Shown piece after piece: positions 1 to 9,177 of a DNA stretch of 48,191 bases. The notes below the pieces were generated by a model. It worked only from the letters and a program-made list of their open reading frames with translations, was not told the DNA's origin and did no database searches. Both the position numbers and the translations under genes were made by a program. Numbering within the stretch: the stretch's first letter is position 1; the number at the start of each line of letters is the position of its first letter. Source of the DNA: Arthrobacter sp. SO3 (GTDB lineage Bacteria; Actinomycetota; Actinomycetes; Actinomycetales; Micrococcaceae); contig NZ_MQTS01000001.1 of the NCBI RefSeq assembly GCF_020532825.1, forward strand, positions 1 to 48,191, in the 5' to 3' direction.

Positions 1-102
1 AAGAAAGGCTGGGACATCCCGGCCCACCTCGCCCACATCGAGTCCTCCGGCACCACCCGCCAGGAAGCCAGCTCACTTCTCGCCGCCCATGCCGGCGCCT
101 GA
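1..102 (+). CDS. C-terminal end of an unidentified protein (5' end outside the window)
   Basis: Frame 1 is open from the first base to a TGA at 100-102 and encodes 33 residues ending in SSLLAAHAGA. The stop lies 19 bases before the next ATG, so it is probably the upstream member of the same operon. The tail is too short to assign a family. Because the neighbour is methylenetetrahydrofolate-reductase-like, a folate-dependent demethylase (GcvT or LigM type) is conceivable, but nothing in the visible residues proves it. Confidence 0.6.
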   Translation, partial: KKGWDIPAHLAHIESSGTTRQEASSLLAAHAGA

Positions 103-121
103 CACCCGTAAAGGACCAAAG

Positions 122-949
122 ATGTTCCCCACACGACTGGAAATCATCCCCTCCGAGGGCATCGTCGAAAAAGTCACGGCGGCCGTGCCCCTCGGCACAA
201 CACTCAGCATCACCTGCCTGCCCCACCACGGCATCGGGCGCACCATGCGCGTGGCAGTCCAGCTGGCACAACTGGGCTACACCGTGGTCCCGCACCTCGC
301 GGCACGTGCCCTGCAGGAGCGCTCCCAGCTCGTCGGAATCCTTCGCGACTGCGACGCGGCCGGCATCAGGGAGGTCTTTGCCATCGGAGGGGACTCCCAG
401 CGGGCCGCAGGACCTTACGGCACTGCGGCGGAGCTGATGGAAGACATCGCCCAGTACACCGGCGGCGGCATCTCCATCGGTGTCGCCGGCTACCCCGAGG
501 GCCATCCCTCCGTGGGCGGGCTCGACCTGCTGGACGCCCTGCTGGCCAAGCAGCACCTGGCGAGCCGCATCGTCACGCAGATGTGCTTTTCCGCCCCGAA
601 GATCGTGGATTACGTGGGCCTGCTGCGCCGCGAAGGCGTGGAACTGCCGGTCTGGGCGGGCGTCCCCGGTGCCGTACCCCGAACCAAGCTGGTCGCCCTT
701 GGCACCCAGATCGGCGTCGGTGCCTCGCTGAAATTCCTCAGCCGCAAGGGCCCGCTGGCCCGCCGGCTCCTCAGCGGGGAACGCTACCAGCCTGCGATCT
801 TGATTTCCGAGTTGGCCGAACACCCGGGCAGAATCGCAGGCATCCACTTCTACACTTTCAACCACCTCACCGCGGCCACCGACGGGGCAACCCCGCCCCC
901 CGGCCCCGCGGCAACCGTACTCGCGTCAATTCGAGGAGCAGCAAAATGA
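122..949 (+). CDS. Methylenetetrahydrofolate reductase-like protein (MetF family)
   Basis: A 275-residue single-domain protein of the FAD-dependent methylenetetrahydrofolate reductase TIM-barrel family. Visible family features are the early LSITCLPHHG segment in place of the usual VTF strand, FAIGGDS near residue 90, the IGVAGYPEGHP segment, a TQMCFS strand and the C-terminal HFYTFN motif that is typical of the family. The start at ATG 122 is preferred over an upstream ATG at 89, because AAAGGA lies just before it and the upstream one would overlap the preceding gene. It is shorter than E. coli MetF and resembles the compact MetF proteins that recycle one-carbon units from demethylation. Its stop overlaps the permease start (ATGA), indicating translational coupling. 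Whether it serves methionine synthesis or a demethylation pathway cannot be decided here. Confidence 0.82.
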   Translation: MFPTRLEIIPSEGIVEKVTAAVPLGTTLSITCLPHHGIGRTMRVAVQLAQLGYTVVPHLAARALQERSQLVGILRDCDAAGIREVFAIGGDSQRAAGPYGTAAELMEDIAQYTGGGISIGVAGYPEGHPSVGGLDLLDALLAKQHLASRIVTQMCFSAPKIVDYVGLLRREGVELPVWAGVPGAVPRTKLVALGTQIGVGASLKFLSRKGPLARRLLSGERYQPAILISELAEHPGRIAGIHFYTFNHLTAATDGATPPPGPAATVLASIRGAAK

Positions 950-2391
950 AGACCCCGACTGAAACGCTGGCGCCGTCCCCCCACCTTGACCGGCAGCTCA
1001 GCAACCGCCACATCCAGCTGATCGCGATCGGCGGCGCCATCGGCACCGGACTGTTCATGGGCTCGGGCAAGACGATCTCGGCGGCCGGCCCCTCCGTCAT
1101 CTTCGTGTACGCGATCATCGGCTTCATGCTGTTCTTCGTCATGCGGGCGATGGGCGAGCTGCTCTTGAGCAACCTGAACTACAAGTCCTTCAGCGACTTT
1201 GCCGCGGACCTGCTCGGCCCCTGGGCCGGGTTCTTCACCGGCTGGACCTACTGGTTCTGCTGGGTGATCACCGGAATCGCGGATGTTATTGCCATCGCCG
1301 GCTACTCGAAGGAACTCTGGCCCACCCTCCCGCTGTGGATCCCCGGCCTGGTCACCATCGCCATCCTCCTGCTGCTGAACCTGACCACGGTGCGGGCGTT
1401 CGGCGAGACGGAGTTCTGGTTCGCCCTGATCAAGATCGTCGCCATCGCGGCCCTGATCGTAGTCGGCCTGTTCATGATCTTCAGCGGGTTCAGCTCCGAC
1501 GCCGGACCGGCCAGCTTCAGCAATCTGTGGAGCCACGGCGGCTTCTTCCCGAACGAATTCATGGGCTTCGTGGCCGGTTTCCAGATCGCCGTGTTCGCCT
1601 TTGTGGGAATTGAGCTCGTGGGCACCACGGCTGCCGAGGCCAAGGATCCGGAGAAGAACCTGCCCCGGGCGATCAATTCCATCCCCGTGCGTGTGCTGCT
1701 CTTCTACGTGGGCGCACTGATCATCCTGATGTCCGTCACGCCCTGGACCCAGTTCAGCGCCGGCCACAGCCCCTTCATCGCCATGTTCTCCCTGGCCGGT
1801 CTGGGAGCCGCCGCCACGGTGGTCAACCTGGTGGTGCTGACCTCGGCGATGTCCTCCGCCAACTCCGGCATCTACTCCACGTCCCGCATGGTGTACGGAC
1901 TGGCCCAGGAGGGCGACGCCCCGGCCGCGTTCGGCGCGCTCTCGAGCCGCAAAGTGCCCCGGAACGCCCTGTTCCTGACGTGCGTTCTCCTGCTCTCCGG
2001 CGTCGTGCTGATGTACGCGGGACAGGACATCGGCAAGGCCTTCGACATGGTGACCACCGTGTCCGCGGTCTGTTTCGTCTTCGTCTGGTCCATCATCCTG
2101 GCCAGCTACATTGCCTTCCGCAGGCGTCGTCCGCAGCTGCATGACGCGTCCAAGTTCAAGATGCCCGGCGGCATCCCCATGGTCTGGGTGGTCTTCGCCT
2201 TCTTCGCCTTCGTACTCTGGGCGCTGACCACCCAGCCGGACACGCTCCTGGCCCTGCTGGTCACGCCGATCTGGTTCGTCCTGCTGGGCATCGCCTGGTA
2301 CATCCTGCGCCGCCGTCCCGCACACCTGGCCCGCTACGCGGCGTTCCAGACCGAGCTCGCCCAGGACCTGGAACAGGAAACGGTGAAGTAA
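946..2391 (+). CDS. cycA: D-serine/D-alanine/glycine permease, CycA type (APC superfamily)
   Basis: A 481-residue amino acid:proton symporter of the inner membrane. The N-terminal stretch with NRHIQLIAIGGAIGTGLFMG and the following FVMRAMGELLLSNL and GPWAGFFTGWTYWFCW match E. coli CycA almost residue for residue, as do FAFVGIELVGTTAAE and the SSANSGIYSTSRM segment. Hydrophobic segments are spread along the whole length, consistent with 12 membrane helices. The ATG at 946 overlaps the upstream TGA by four bases and follows GAGGAG, which fixes the start. Coupling with a folate enzyme suggests import of glycine, serine or alanine for one-carbon metabolism; the substrate is inferred by similarity. 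Confidence 0.88.
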   Translation: MKTPTETLAPSPHLDRQLSNRHIQLIAIGGAIGTGLFMGSGKTISAAGPSVIFVYAIIGFMLFFVMRAMGELLLSNLNYKSFSDFAADLLGPWAGFFTGWTYWFCWVITGIADVIAIAGYSKELWPTLPLWIPGLVTIAILLLLNLTTVRAFGETEFWFALIKIVAIAALIVVGLFMIFSGFSSDAGPASFSNLWSHGGFFPNEFMGFVAGFQIAVFAFVGIELVGTTAAEAKDPEKNLPRAINSIPVRVLLFYVGALIILMSVTPWTQFSAGHSPFIAMFSLAGLGAAATVVNLVVLTSAMSSANSGIYSTSRMVYGLAQEGDAPAAFGALSSRKVPRNALFLTCVLLLSGVVLMYAGQDIGKAFDMVTTVSAVCFVFVWSIILASYIAFRRRRPQLHDASKFKMPGGIPMVWVVFAFFAFVLWALTTQPDTLLALLVTPIWFVLLGIAWYILRRRPAHLARYAAFQTELAQDLEQETVK

Positions 2392-2442
2392 TAAACACCA
2401 CACGCGCCCTGGGTCCCCTCTGAAAAAGGGCCGCGTCAGCGC

Positions 2443-3477
2443 TTACGTTGTCGGCGCCGGCTCCGCAGCGGGCACGACGACGGCGCCGGTCGCCGTCGAG
2501 TCCGGGTTCAGCATCCAGCCGACCCGCTTCGCGGTGTTGAGCACCACCACACTTTCCACGAGCTGGATTCCGGGGATCCGCAGCTGGAGTGCCTGTTCGG
2601 CGCTCATAACGTCCGCCAGGGAATGCAGCCACATCAGGATCACGAAGTTGGTACGGCCGGTGGTGGAAGCGCTGAGCCGGACGTTGCGGAAGTTGCGCAG
2701 CTCGGCAGCGGCGGCTTCATGCTGGCCGGGCGGGACGTTGGCGAACCATTGGCAGCTGACCGGATATCCCGAGTAGTTCTGCGCGATTTCGCACCGGAAC
2801 GAGAGAATCTGGCTGGCCAGCACACGGTTCAGCTGCCGTTGGACGGTGGCCGGGCTGCGTCCCAGGGCGCGGGCAATGTCGGCAGCCGCCGCGCGCCCGT
2901 CCATGGCCAGGAACGGGATCAGCTCCAGATGGCTCGGCGGCAGCGGCGGACCCTGATTGCCGGCCGGCGCCGGGCCGGAAGCCTCGGGTCCCGCGAGCGC
3001 CTGGAGCGCGGCCTTCTGCGACTTGTCCAGCACGTTCAGCCGCCACGCGTAACCGCCGGAGTGCAGACGCGTGCACAGCGACGTCTGGTACTTGGTCAGG
3101 CCCGGGATCACTTTGAGCTGTGCCAGCACGACGTCGCTGAACTGGTCCAGGGTGGGCGTGATGACGGTCAGCATGAGGTCACGGTTGCTGGCAGCCTCCT
3201 CCACGGTGACCACTTCGGGGATGGCCGCCAGCGCGGCTGTGACCTCGGCGCGCAGCTTCATCTCGCAGTCCACATCCACCAGCGCCAGGCACATCTGCTT
3301 CGGATCTCCCATCAGATGGGCCGTGCTCCAAGCGGCTCCGGAGGCTTTCAGCCGCTCCCAGCGGGCGGCCAGCGTGGTGGCATGGGCGCCCAGAATGCCG
3401 GCGGCATCCGACCAGCTGATCCGCGGTGCAATCTGCAGCGCGTTGATCAGCTGCAGGTCCTCCTCATCGATCTCCAC
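2443..3477 (-). CDS. Tandem Lrp/AsnC-family transcriptional regulator
   Basis: A 344-residue protein containing two copies of the Lrp/AsnC layout. The first half begins IDEEDLQLINALQ, a winged-helix start, followed by a ligand-binding RAM domain (VTVEEAASNRDLMLTV). The second half repeats this with a helix-turn-helix region around DGRAAAADIARALGRSPATV and a second RAM-like domain containing TTGRTNFVILMWL. Ordinary Lrp proteins are about 150 residues, so this is the double-length form common in actinobacteria. The start is GTG at 3477, chosen because AGGAGG sits five bases upstream; the frame is open further but without a site. It is divergent from the amidohydrolase and symporter, which it probably regulates. 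Confidence 0.85.
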   Translation of the reverse strand: MEIDEEDLQLINALQIAPRISWSDAAGILGAHATTLAARWERLKASGAAWSTAHLMGDPKQMCLALVDVDCEMKLRAEVTAALAAIPEVVTVEEAASNRDLMLTVITPTLDQFSDVVLAQLKVIPGLTKYQTSLCTRLHSGGYAWRLNVLDKSQKAALQALAGPEASGPAPAGNQGPPLPPSHLELIPFLAMDGRAAAADIARALGRSPATVQRQLNRVLASQILSFRCEIAQNYSGYPVSCQWFANVPPGQHEAAAAELRNFRNVRLSASTTGRTNFVILMWLHSLADVMSAEQALQLRIPGIQLVESVVVLNTAKRVGWMLNPDSTATGAVVVPAAEPAPTT

Positions 3478-3616
3478 CGGAACCTCCTCCGCCACTGAAT
3501 GAATCCTGTCCCAACAATCATACTTGTGCACGTTTCCAGCCATTTCCAGCCCTGTGATCCCAGTCACCCCACAATGGGTACAAGGCACTTACCAATCGTT
3601 CGGAAAGCGGGAGCAT

Positions 3617-4855
3617 ATGTCGGTCACAGCGGATGCCAGGGAGCTGCACGGCGAGATCACCCGGCTGCGCCACGAGCTGCACCGGGAACCGGAAATCGGC
3701 CTGCAGATCCCCCGGACCCAGGAAAAAGTCCTCAAAGCCCTCGACGGGCTGCCGTACGAGATCACCCTCGGCGAAACGACGACGTCGGTCACCGCCGTCC
3801 TCCGGGGCGGCGCACCGCACACTTCGGCCAACAAACCCGTTGTCCTGCTGCGCGCGGACATGGACGGCCTTCCGGTCCAGGAGCGCACCGGCGCAGACTT
3901 CACCTCCCGGGTCGACGGCGCCATGCACGCCTGCGGCCACGATCTCCACACCTCGATGCTGGCCGGCGCCGCCACTCTGCTGGCCGAACGCCGCGGGCAG
4001 CTCGCCGGCGATGTGGTCCTGATGTTCCAGCCGGGCGAGGAGGGCTGGGACGGCGCCGGCCACATGATCCGCGAAGGGGTTCTTGACGCCGCGGGCCGCC
4101 GCGCGGACGCCGCCTACGGCATGCACGTCTTCTCCTCCCTGGAGCCCTACGGCCAATTCGCCACCAAGCCGGGCGTGATGCTGAGCGCCTCGGACGGATT
4201 GTTCGTCACGGTCCTGGGCGCCGGCGGCCACGGCTCCGCCCCGCACGCAGCCAAGGACCCCGTCACGGCAGCCGCCGAGATGGTGACCGCGCTGCAGGTC
4301 ATGATCACGCGGCAGTTCAACATGTTCGACCCCGTAGTTTTGACCGTCGGCGTCCTGCACGCGGGCACCACCCGGAACGTGATCCCCGAATCAGCGCGCA
4401 TCGAGGCCACCATCCGGACGTTCTCGCACGCCTCCCGAGAACGGATGATGTCTGCCGTCCCCACGCTCCTGAAAGGCATCGCCCACGCCCACGGCCTGGA
4501 GGTGGAGGTCGAATACCGCGGGGAATACCCGCTGAGCATCACGGACGAAAACGAGACCCTCACCGCGGAGAGGACCATCCAGGACCTGTTCGGCGACGCC
4601 AGGCTGACCCGCTGGGCCACCCCGCTCAGCGGGTCCGAGGACTTCTCCAGGGTGATGGAAGAGGTGCCGGGCACCTTCATCGGGCTCAGCGCCGTCGCCC
4701 CGGGGGCGGACCATACCTCCACTGCGTTCAACCACTCCCCCTACGCCACGTTCGACGACGGCGTCCTCGCCGACGGTGCCGCGCTTTACGCGGAGCTTGC
4801 CATTAACCGCATTGCCGCGCTTGCCGCCGGCCACCCCATTTCCGCCGCTTCCTAG
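3617..4855 (+). CDS. M20-family amidohydrolase (hippurate hydrolase / N-acyl amino acid hydrolase type)
   Basis: A 412-residue metal-dependent amidohydrolase of the M20D group, which cleaves N-acylated amino acids and related amides. Metal and catalytic motifs are RADMDGLPV (Asp81, Asp83), MHACGHDLH (Cys106, His108), FQPGEEG (Glu141, Glu142) and a late His in DHTSTAFNHSPY; the lid domain includes GAGGHGSAPH. The ATG at 3617 follows GCGGGAG. The gene is followed 21 bases later by an MHS symporter, so the pair probably imports and hydrolyses one conjugate. The adjacent divergent Lrp-type gene is the likely regulator. The exact substrate is not evident. Confidence 0.88.
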   Translation: MSVTADARELHGEITRLRHELHREPEIGLQIPRTQEKVLKALDGLPYEITLGETTTSVTAVLRGGAPHTSANKPVVLLRADMDGLPVQERTGADFTSRVDGAMHACGHDLHTSMLAGAATLLAERRGQLAGDVVLMFQPGEEGWDGAGHMIREGVLDAAGRRADAAYGMHVFSSLEPYGQFATKPGVMLSASDGLFVTVLGAGGHGSAPHAAKDPVTAAAEMVTALQVMITRQFNMFDPVVLTVGVLHAGTTRNVIPESARIEATIRTFSHASRERMMSAVPTLLKGIAHAHGLEVEVEYRGEYPLSITDENETLTAERTIQDLFGDARLTRWATPLSGSEDFSRVMEEVPGTFIGLSAVAPGADHTSTAFNHSPYATFDDGVLADGAALYAELAINRIAALAAGHPISAAS

Positions 4856-4876
4856 CCCTACTTCCCGGAGAAAATC

Positions 4877-6163
4877 ATGTCCACCATCACTAACCCGCAG
4901 CTCGCCACCCGGGCGGCCACGCGAAAGACCCTCCTCGGCACGGGCATCGGAAACGCCGTCGAATGGTACGACTGGGCGATCTACGCCACGTTCACGCCCT
5001 TCATCGCCAGCCAGCTCTTCAGCAAGGCGGATCCCGCCTCGGCCGTGCTGGCAACCCTGGCCATTTTCGCCGTCGGTTTCGTGGCCCGGCCGGTCGGAGG
5101 ATTCCTGTTCGGCTGGATCGGCGACCGCGTCGGCCGCAAGACGTCCATGACGCTCGCCGTCGGCCTCGCATCACTGGGCAGCCTCATGATCGGCGTTGCC
5201 CCGTCCTTCGCAAGCGTCGGGGTCTGGGCGTCACTGACGCTGCTGGTGGCCCGGCTGATCCAGGGCCTGGCCCACGGCGGTGAGCTGCCGTCGTCGCAGA
5301 CCTACCTCTCCGAGGTGGCCCCGAAAGAGAAGCGCGGCCTGTGGGCCACCCTCATCTACACCTCGGGCACGGTCGGAATCCTGGCCGGCACCCTGCTGGG
5401 TGCGGTCCTGAACATGACGATGAGCGCCGATGCGATGAATGACTGGGGCTGGCGCGTCCCGTTCCTCGTCGGAGCCGTTATGGGCTTGTACGCCCTGATC
5501 ATGCGCTCCAAACTGCACGAGTCCGAGGCCTTCGAAGGAGAGTCGACCACCGAGAAGCGCGCCGCGATCTGGCCGCAGATTGTGCAGCACCGCAAGCAGG
5601 CCCTCCAGGTCGTGGGGCTGACCGTGGGTCTCACGGTGATCTACTACATCTGGGGTGTTGTGGCCCCGAGTTACGCCGCGACCGTCCTGAAGATCGACCG
5701 CGGGGAAACCCTGTGGGCCAGTGTCGTCGCCAACATTGTGTTCATTGCCGCCCTGCCCTTCTGGGGCAAGCTGTCCGACCGGATCGGCCGCAAGAAGGTG
5801 CTCTGGGCCGGAGCGGCCGGAGCCGCCGTCATGCACTTCCCGATGACCTGGCTGCTGAAGGACTCGGCCTGGCAGCTGGCCGTGGCCATGTCCGTCATGC
5901 TGATCTTCATTGCCGCCAGCGCCGCGATTGTTCCGGCCGTCTACGCAGAACTGTTCCCCACCAGCATCCGCACCATCGGCGTCGGCGTCCCGTATTCCAT
6001 CTGCGTGGCCGTGTTCGGCGGGACCGCCCCGTACCTGCAGACCTGGCTCGGTGGCATCGGCCTCGCCAACGCGTTCAACCTGTACGCCGTGGTGCTCCTG
6101 ATCGTCAGCGCGCTGTTCGTCTTCACCATCCCGGAGACCAAAGGCAAGGACCTGACGCACTAG
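4877..6163 (+). CDS. MFS transporter, metabolite:H+ symporter (MHS) family
   Basis: A 428-residue membrane carrier. The opening GIGNAVEWYDWAIYATF is the signature start of the MHS group (citrate, shikimate, ketoglutarate and dicarboxylate symporters), and motif A appears as GWIGDRVGRKTS; a second copy follows the central loop as GKLSDRIGRKKV. The C-terminus IPETKGKDL is also characteristic. The ATG at 4877 has CGGAGAAA upstream. It lies directly behind the M20 amidohydrolase and is followed by a strong hairpin, suggesting a two-gene operon for uptake and hydrolysis of an acylated amino acid or aromatic amide. Confidence 0.87.
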   Translation: MSTITNPQLATRAATRKTLLGTGIGNAVEWYDWAIYATFTPFIASQLFSKADPASAVLATLAIFAVGFVARPVGGFLFGWIGDRVGRKTSMTLAVGLASLGSLMIGVAPSFASVGVWASLTLLVARLIQGLAHGGELPSSQTYLSEVAPKEKRGLWATLIYTSGTVGILAGTLLGAVLNMTMSADAMNDWGWRVPFLVGAVMGLYALIMRSKLHESEAFEGESTTEKRAAIWPQIVQHRKQALQVVGLTVGLTVIYYIWGVVAPSYAATVLKIDRGETLWASVVANIVFIAALPFWGKLSDRIGRKKVLWAGAAGAAVMHFPMTWLLKDSAWQLAVAMSVMLIFIAASAAIVPAVYAELFPTSIRTIGVGVPYSICVAVFGGTAPYLQTWLGGIGLANAFNLYAVVLLIVSALFVFTIPETKGKDLTH

Positions 6164-6229
6164 GTGCACAGCGCCGGGGTTGGGGCAACGGTCCACTCGG
6201 TTCGCGGCAGCAGACTTCAACGTCCACCC

Positions 6230-6268
6230 ATTCCGGGCAGTTCCGCCTTGCGCGGAGCTGCCCGGAAT
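6230..6268 (+). terminator. Long hairpin behind the MHS symporter
   Basis: Arms 6230-6246 and 6252-6268 are 17-base inverted repeats with one G-T type mismatch and a five-base loop. There is no T-run after it. It lies 66 bases beyond the symporter stop, the position expected for a transcription terminator in a GC-rich actinobacterium. Confidence 0.55.
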
Positions 6269-6652
6269 CGGTGCTTACCGAGCTTCGCTGATTCCGATTG
6301 CCCAGTGAGCTCTCCTTGCTGCTGAGTCCAGTCGGTACCGTGGCGAACAACATCTACCCGGTGCCCGGCACGAGACGCGGCGGTCGACATTCCGTCGGAG
6401 GCGGCCGCCATCGCCTACACGAGGGCATGGCGGGTCTCATCATCCACCTTGCCGGTCCCGAGCGTGCGGATTTGATCATCACCCCTTGGTGAGCGGCAGA
6501 TTCGGATTGCCACCAGACGGGGCCCGGGGGCCGGCAGGTCCCTGATGCCATGGCCGGTGTTCCCGTTGGCCAGGGCCCGGTCACATAGCCTCGGTGTCGC
6601 GCCGTCAGCGGCCACCAACAATTCTTCGACGCGCGCGATTTAGACTGCACCC
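6269..6652. other. Non-coding stretch with no recognisable gene
   Basis: No frame in this 384-base stretch shows a known family or a start with a ribosome site. The last bases carry TAGACT at 6641-6646, a good -10 element, six bases before the ATG of the cytosine deaminase. Confidence 0.5.
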
Positions 6653-7108
6653 ATGTCCGAAACTGAACGAACCATCACAGACCCGGTCTTCGAAGCTGCC
6701 TACGAGGCCGCACAAAAGAGCCTTCGAGAGGGCGGCATCCCGATCGGTGCCTCCTTGGCCCGCGGCGGGGTCGTCATTGCCAGCGGCCACAACCAGCGAG
6801 TCCAGCATGGCGATCCAATCGCCCACGGCGAGATGTCTGCGCTGCGGGCCGCCGGACGCCAGAAGAGCTACCGGGACACAACCCTCTACACCACCCTGGC
6901 ACCGTGTGCGATGTGTACCGGGACCATCATCCAATTCAAAATTCCGCGCGTGGTGGTGGGCGAGGCCGAGACGTTCCCCGGCGAATTCGAACTTCTCCGC
7001 TCACGCGGCGTCGAAGTGGTGGTGTTGAATGACGCCCGATGCGTCGAGATGATGCGCACCTTCCAGGACGAACACCCTGAACTGTGGGCGGAGGACATCG
7101 CCGAGTAG
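6653..7108 (+). CDS. Cytosine/nucleoside deaminase resembling yeast cytosine deaminase (CDA fold)
   Basis: A 151-residue zinc hydrolase of the cytidine-deaminase-like fold. The zinc site is HGE (His58, catalytic Glu60) and PCAMC (Cys85, Cys88). The order REGGIPIG, DTTLYTTL, CTGTII, and the ending LWAEDIAE follow Saccharomyces Fcy1 closely, including the C-terminal lid that closes over the pyrimidine. Bacterial CodA is unrelated (amidohydrolase fold), so a role in cytosine-to-uracil salvage would be carried by a fungal-type enzyme; guanine or other nucleoside-base deamination is the alternative. There is no ribosome site before the ATG and TAGACT lies six bases upstream, so the message is probably leaderless. 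It stands alone. Confidence 0.85.
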   Translation: MSETERTITDPVFEAAYEAAQKSLREGGIPIGASLARGGVVIASGHNQRVQHGDPIAHGEMSALRAAGRQKSYRDTTLYTTLAPCAMCTGTIIQFKIPRVVVGEAETFPGEFELLRSRGVEVVVLNDARCVEMMRTFQDEHPELWAEDIAE

Positions 7109-7271
7109 TCCACGCACAAAAGGAGCACCGTTGAAATGGATCAGACCACTCCCCCAGGCCGGCGGCCAGACGCCGTCGTAGAGTCCATTCCTCCGACGGG
7201 TCCACCTGAGAGTCGCCAGGACGGACACAGCACCGGGCTGCGCGCCACTGCCCGGCCGATTCGTTGCTCTC

Positions 7272-8513
7272 CTATGCCGGGCGCCTCAAGGCCGACAGGT
7301 AGCCTTCGATGGCGTCAGCGGCCGCCGTCGGGCCTCCGGACCCACGGATGCGTTGCTTCATGGCCCGTACGTTGCGCCGGATTTCCTGATCGTCGCTGAC
7401 TTCGGTAATCACCGTGCGGATCAGGGCCGGTGAGAGCGGTCCTGCGGGGAGCCGGCGCCCCAGTCCCAGCTCCTCGACGCGGCGGGCATTGGCTTCCTGT
7501 TCCGGCTGCAGCGGGAAGGCCACCAGCGGCACCCCGAAGTACAGGGCCTCCATGGTGGAATTCATCCCTGTGTGTGAGAGAAACACGTCGGCGTGGCCCA
7601 AAACATCCAGTTGGGGAAAGAACGCGCGGACTTCAACATTGTCCGGGATCTGCCCCAGCTCGGATACCTTGATGCGGTCGCCGACTGCCATGGCCACCTG
7701 CCACGGGCTGGCGGCGAAGGCCTCCAGGCACATCCGGAAGAATTCCGGGCGGTCGTTCAAGGGTGTGGTGCCCAGCGAAATGAAGACCAGCGGCCGGTCT
7801 CCCCCGCGGGGCTGCCAGGCCTCTTCGGTGCCTCTGTGGCCCATGCAAGGCCCCACAAAGTGGAAGCTCGCGTCAAAGGTCTCCCCCGCGGGCTGGAATT
7901 CCCGCGGGATGAAGCAGATGTTCAACGATGCCGGCGGCCCTTCCATGAAGTTGAATTGGGCCAGACCCTGTTCGGCAGCGAAATCATCGATCAGCTGGCA
8001 GATCTGTTTCCAGGCCTTAATCATTTCGGCCGGCGCGCGGGCCGGCATCAGCTCCCGTAGGGAGAAATATTCGTTGGCGGCGTAGGTCGGCAGCAGCGCA
8101 ATGTCGGGCACGGCGAGCTTCATGGCGGCCATCTTCCCCGCCAGGGTCATGGCGTCGTAACACACCGCGTCCGGCGGGTCCGCGGCAAGCCGGGCCATTA
8201 GGGCGGGGAATTCCTCCCTCGCCCTCTCCAGCAGCCGCTCAAGGAGACCGGACATCATCCCTGATCCCAGGCCCGCCAACATCCCCGTCCGGGGAGACCC
8301 CGCACCGTCAGGCGGGCTGCCGACCCGCGGAAACTGGGAGGCGAGGTCCTCGCCGCTCTCAAAGAAGGCCGCGCCGGCGAACTCGACCGCCGCGGCGTAC
8401 TCGGCCGAGGTTGCATACGTGACACGGTGGCCCCGCCGGACAAGCTCGGCAACAACCGGCAACGTGGGATTCACATGGCCCGCGGCAGGCAGACAAATGA
8501 AGGCAAAATGCAT
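7272..8513 (-). CDS. GT1-family glycosyltransferase (macrolide glycosyltransferase-like)
   Basis: A 413-residue GT-B fold enzyme. The N-terminal acceptor domain starts with AAGHVNPTLPVVAELVRRGH, the usual GT1 opening with the catalytic-base His; the C-terminal domain contains VFISLGTTPLN, FFPQLDVLGHADVFLSHTG and EALYFGVPLVAFPLQPEQ, the donor-nucleotide motif. Such enzymes transfer a sugar from UDP or dTDP donors to small molecules, including macrolide antibiotics. GGAGGAG lies upstream of the ATG at 8513. The gene has no biosynthetic neighbours, so a detoxifying or self-standing role is more likely than natural-product assembly. Acceptor unknown. Confidence 0.86.
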   Translation of the reverse strand: MHFAFICLPAAGHVNPTLPVVAELVRRGHRVTYATSAEYAAAVEFAGAAFFESGEDLASQFPRVGSPPDGAGSPRTGMLAGLGSGMMSGLLERLLERAREEFPALMARLAADPPDAVCYDAMTLAGKMAAMKLAVPDIALLPTYAANEYFSLRELMPARAPAEMIKAWKQICQLIDDFAAEQGLAQFNFMEGPPASLNICFIPREFQPAGETFDASFHFVGPCMGHRGTEEAWQPRGGDRPLVFISLGTTPLNDRPEFFRMCLEAFAASPWQVAMAVGDRIKVSELGQIPDNVEVRAFFPQLDVLGHADVFLSHTGMNSTMEALYFGVPLVAFPLQPEQEANARRVEELGLGRRLPAGPLSPALIRTVITEVSDDQEIRRNVRAMKQRIRGSGGPTAAADAIEGYLSALRRPA

Positions 8514-9177
8514 GTTCGCTGCTCCTCCGACGGGCAGGGACTACCCCGTCCACCGGCGAAGCCCGCCGGATAGCGGGTCTTCCATCATCGTACGTACGTG
8601 CCGTCCGGATGGCCATGAGTCCATTCCACCGGGACGGCTCGCACGGCCCCCACCGAAGACACAGGGCAGAACGCCGCCCCAAGGTCGAGCCGCCCCTATC
8701 CGCAGCTGACCGCTTTATTCCGGACTGGCATATCCCACGGGGCAGTTACCTCCAAAAACTAGCGTTCACTGAACTGGCGGCGGGCTGCCCTCGACCTCCC
8801 TGGCCTCGAAATGGCTGAGGAGGTCGCCTGTGCCTTGGGGCATCACATATCTGCCGCACATGGTTTTATTGTGCCCACGGGACCGCGGGAGGTCCATTGT
8901 CCTCATTGAGATCTGGCCCTTCATGAGCCGACGGGATGACGACGGCCCGGAGATCCGTTCCGGTCCTGCACCTTGAGGTCGCAGGAGGCCGGCAAGCGGT
9001 AGGACATCCTGCGGACGTAGGGATTAACCGCCTGATACGGCCGAAGGCTTCCTTATTTGTTGTCCCCACCCAGACCTTCGATGCCCCGGACCTGGGCCAT
9101 TGCATGACACTAAGCATGCTGATAGAACCGTGCTTACGGCCGCCTTCGACGACCGTGAATCGAAAGGACGTGCAGTC
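8514..9177. other. 664-base stretch with no recognisable gene
   Basis: Open frames here have no start signals or family resemblance. GAAAGGACG at about 9162-9170 is the ribosome site of the GlsB remnant that follows. A perfect ACGTACGT palindrome occurs near 8588 but is too short to interpret. Confidence 0.5.

Noticed and set aside
850..2403. A 517-codon open frame on the minus strand
   Set aside because: It is antisense to the CycA permease; composition is Gly/Asp/Glu/His/Gln-rich with no family resemblance, as expected for the shadow of a GC-rich gene.
6269..6652. Possible short genes on either strand
   Set aside because: No start signals and no coherent protein; small open frames are expected by chance at this GC content.
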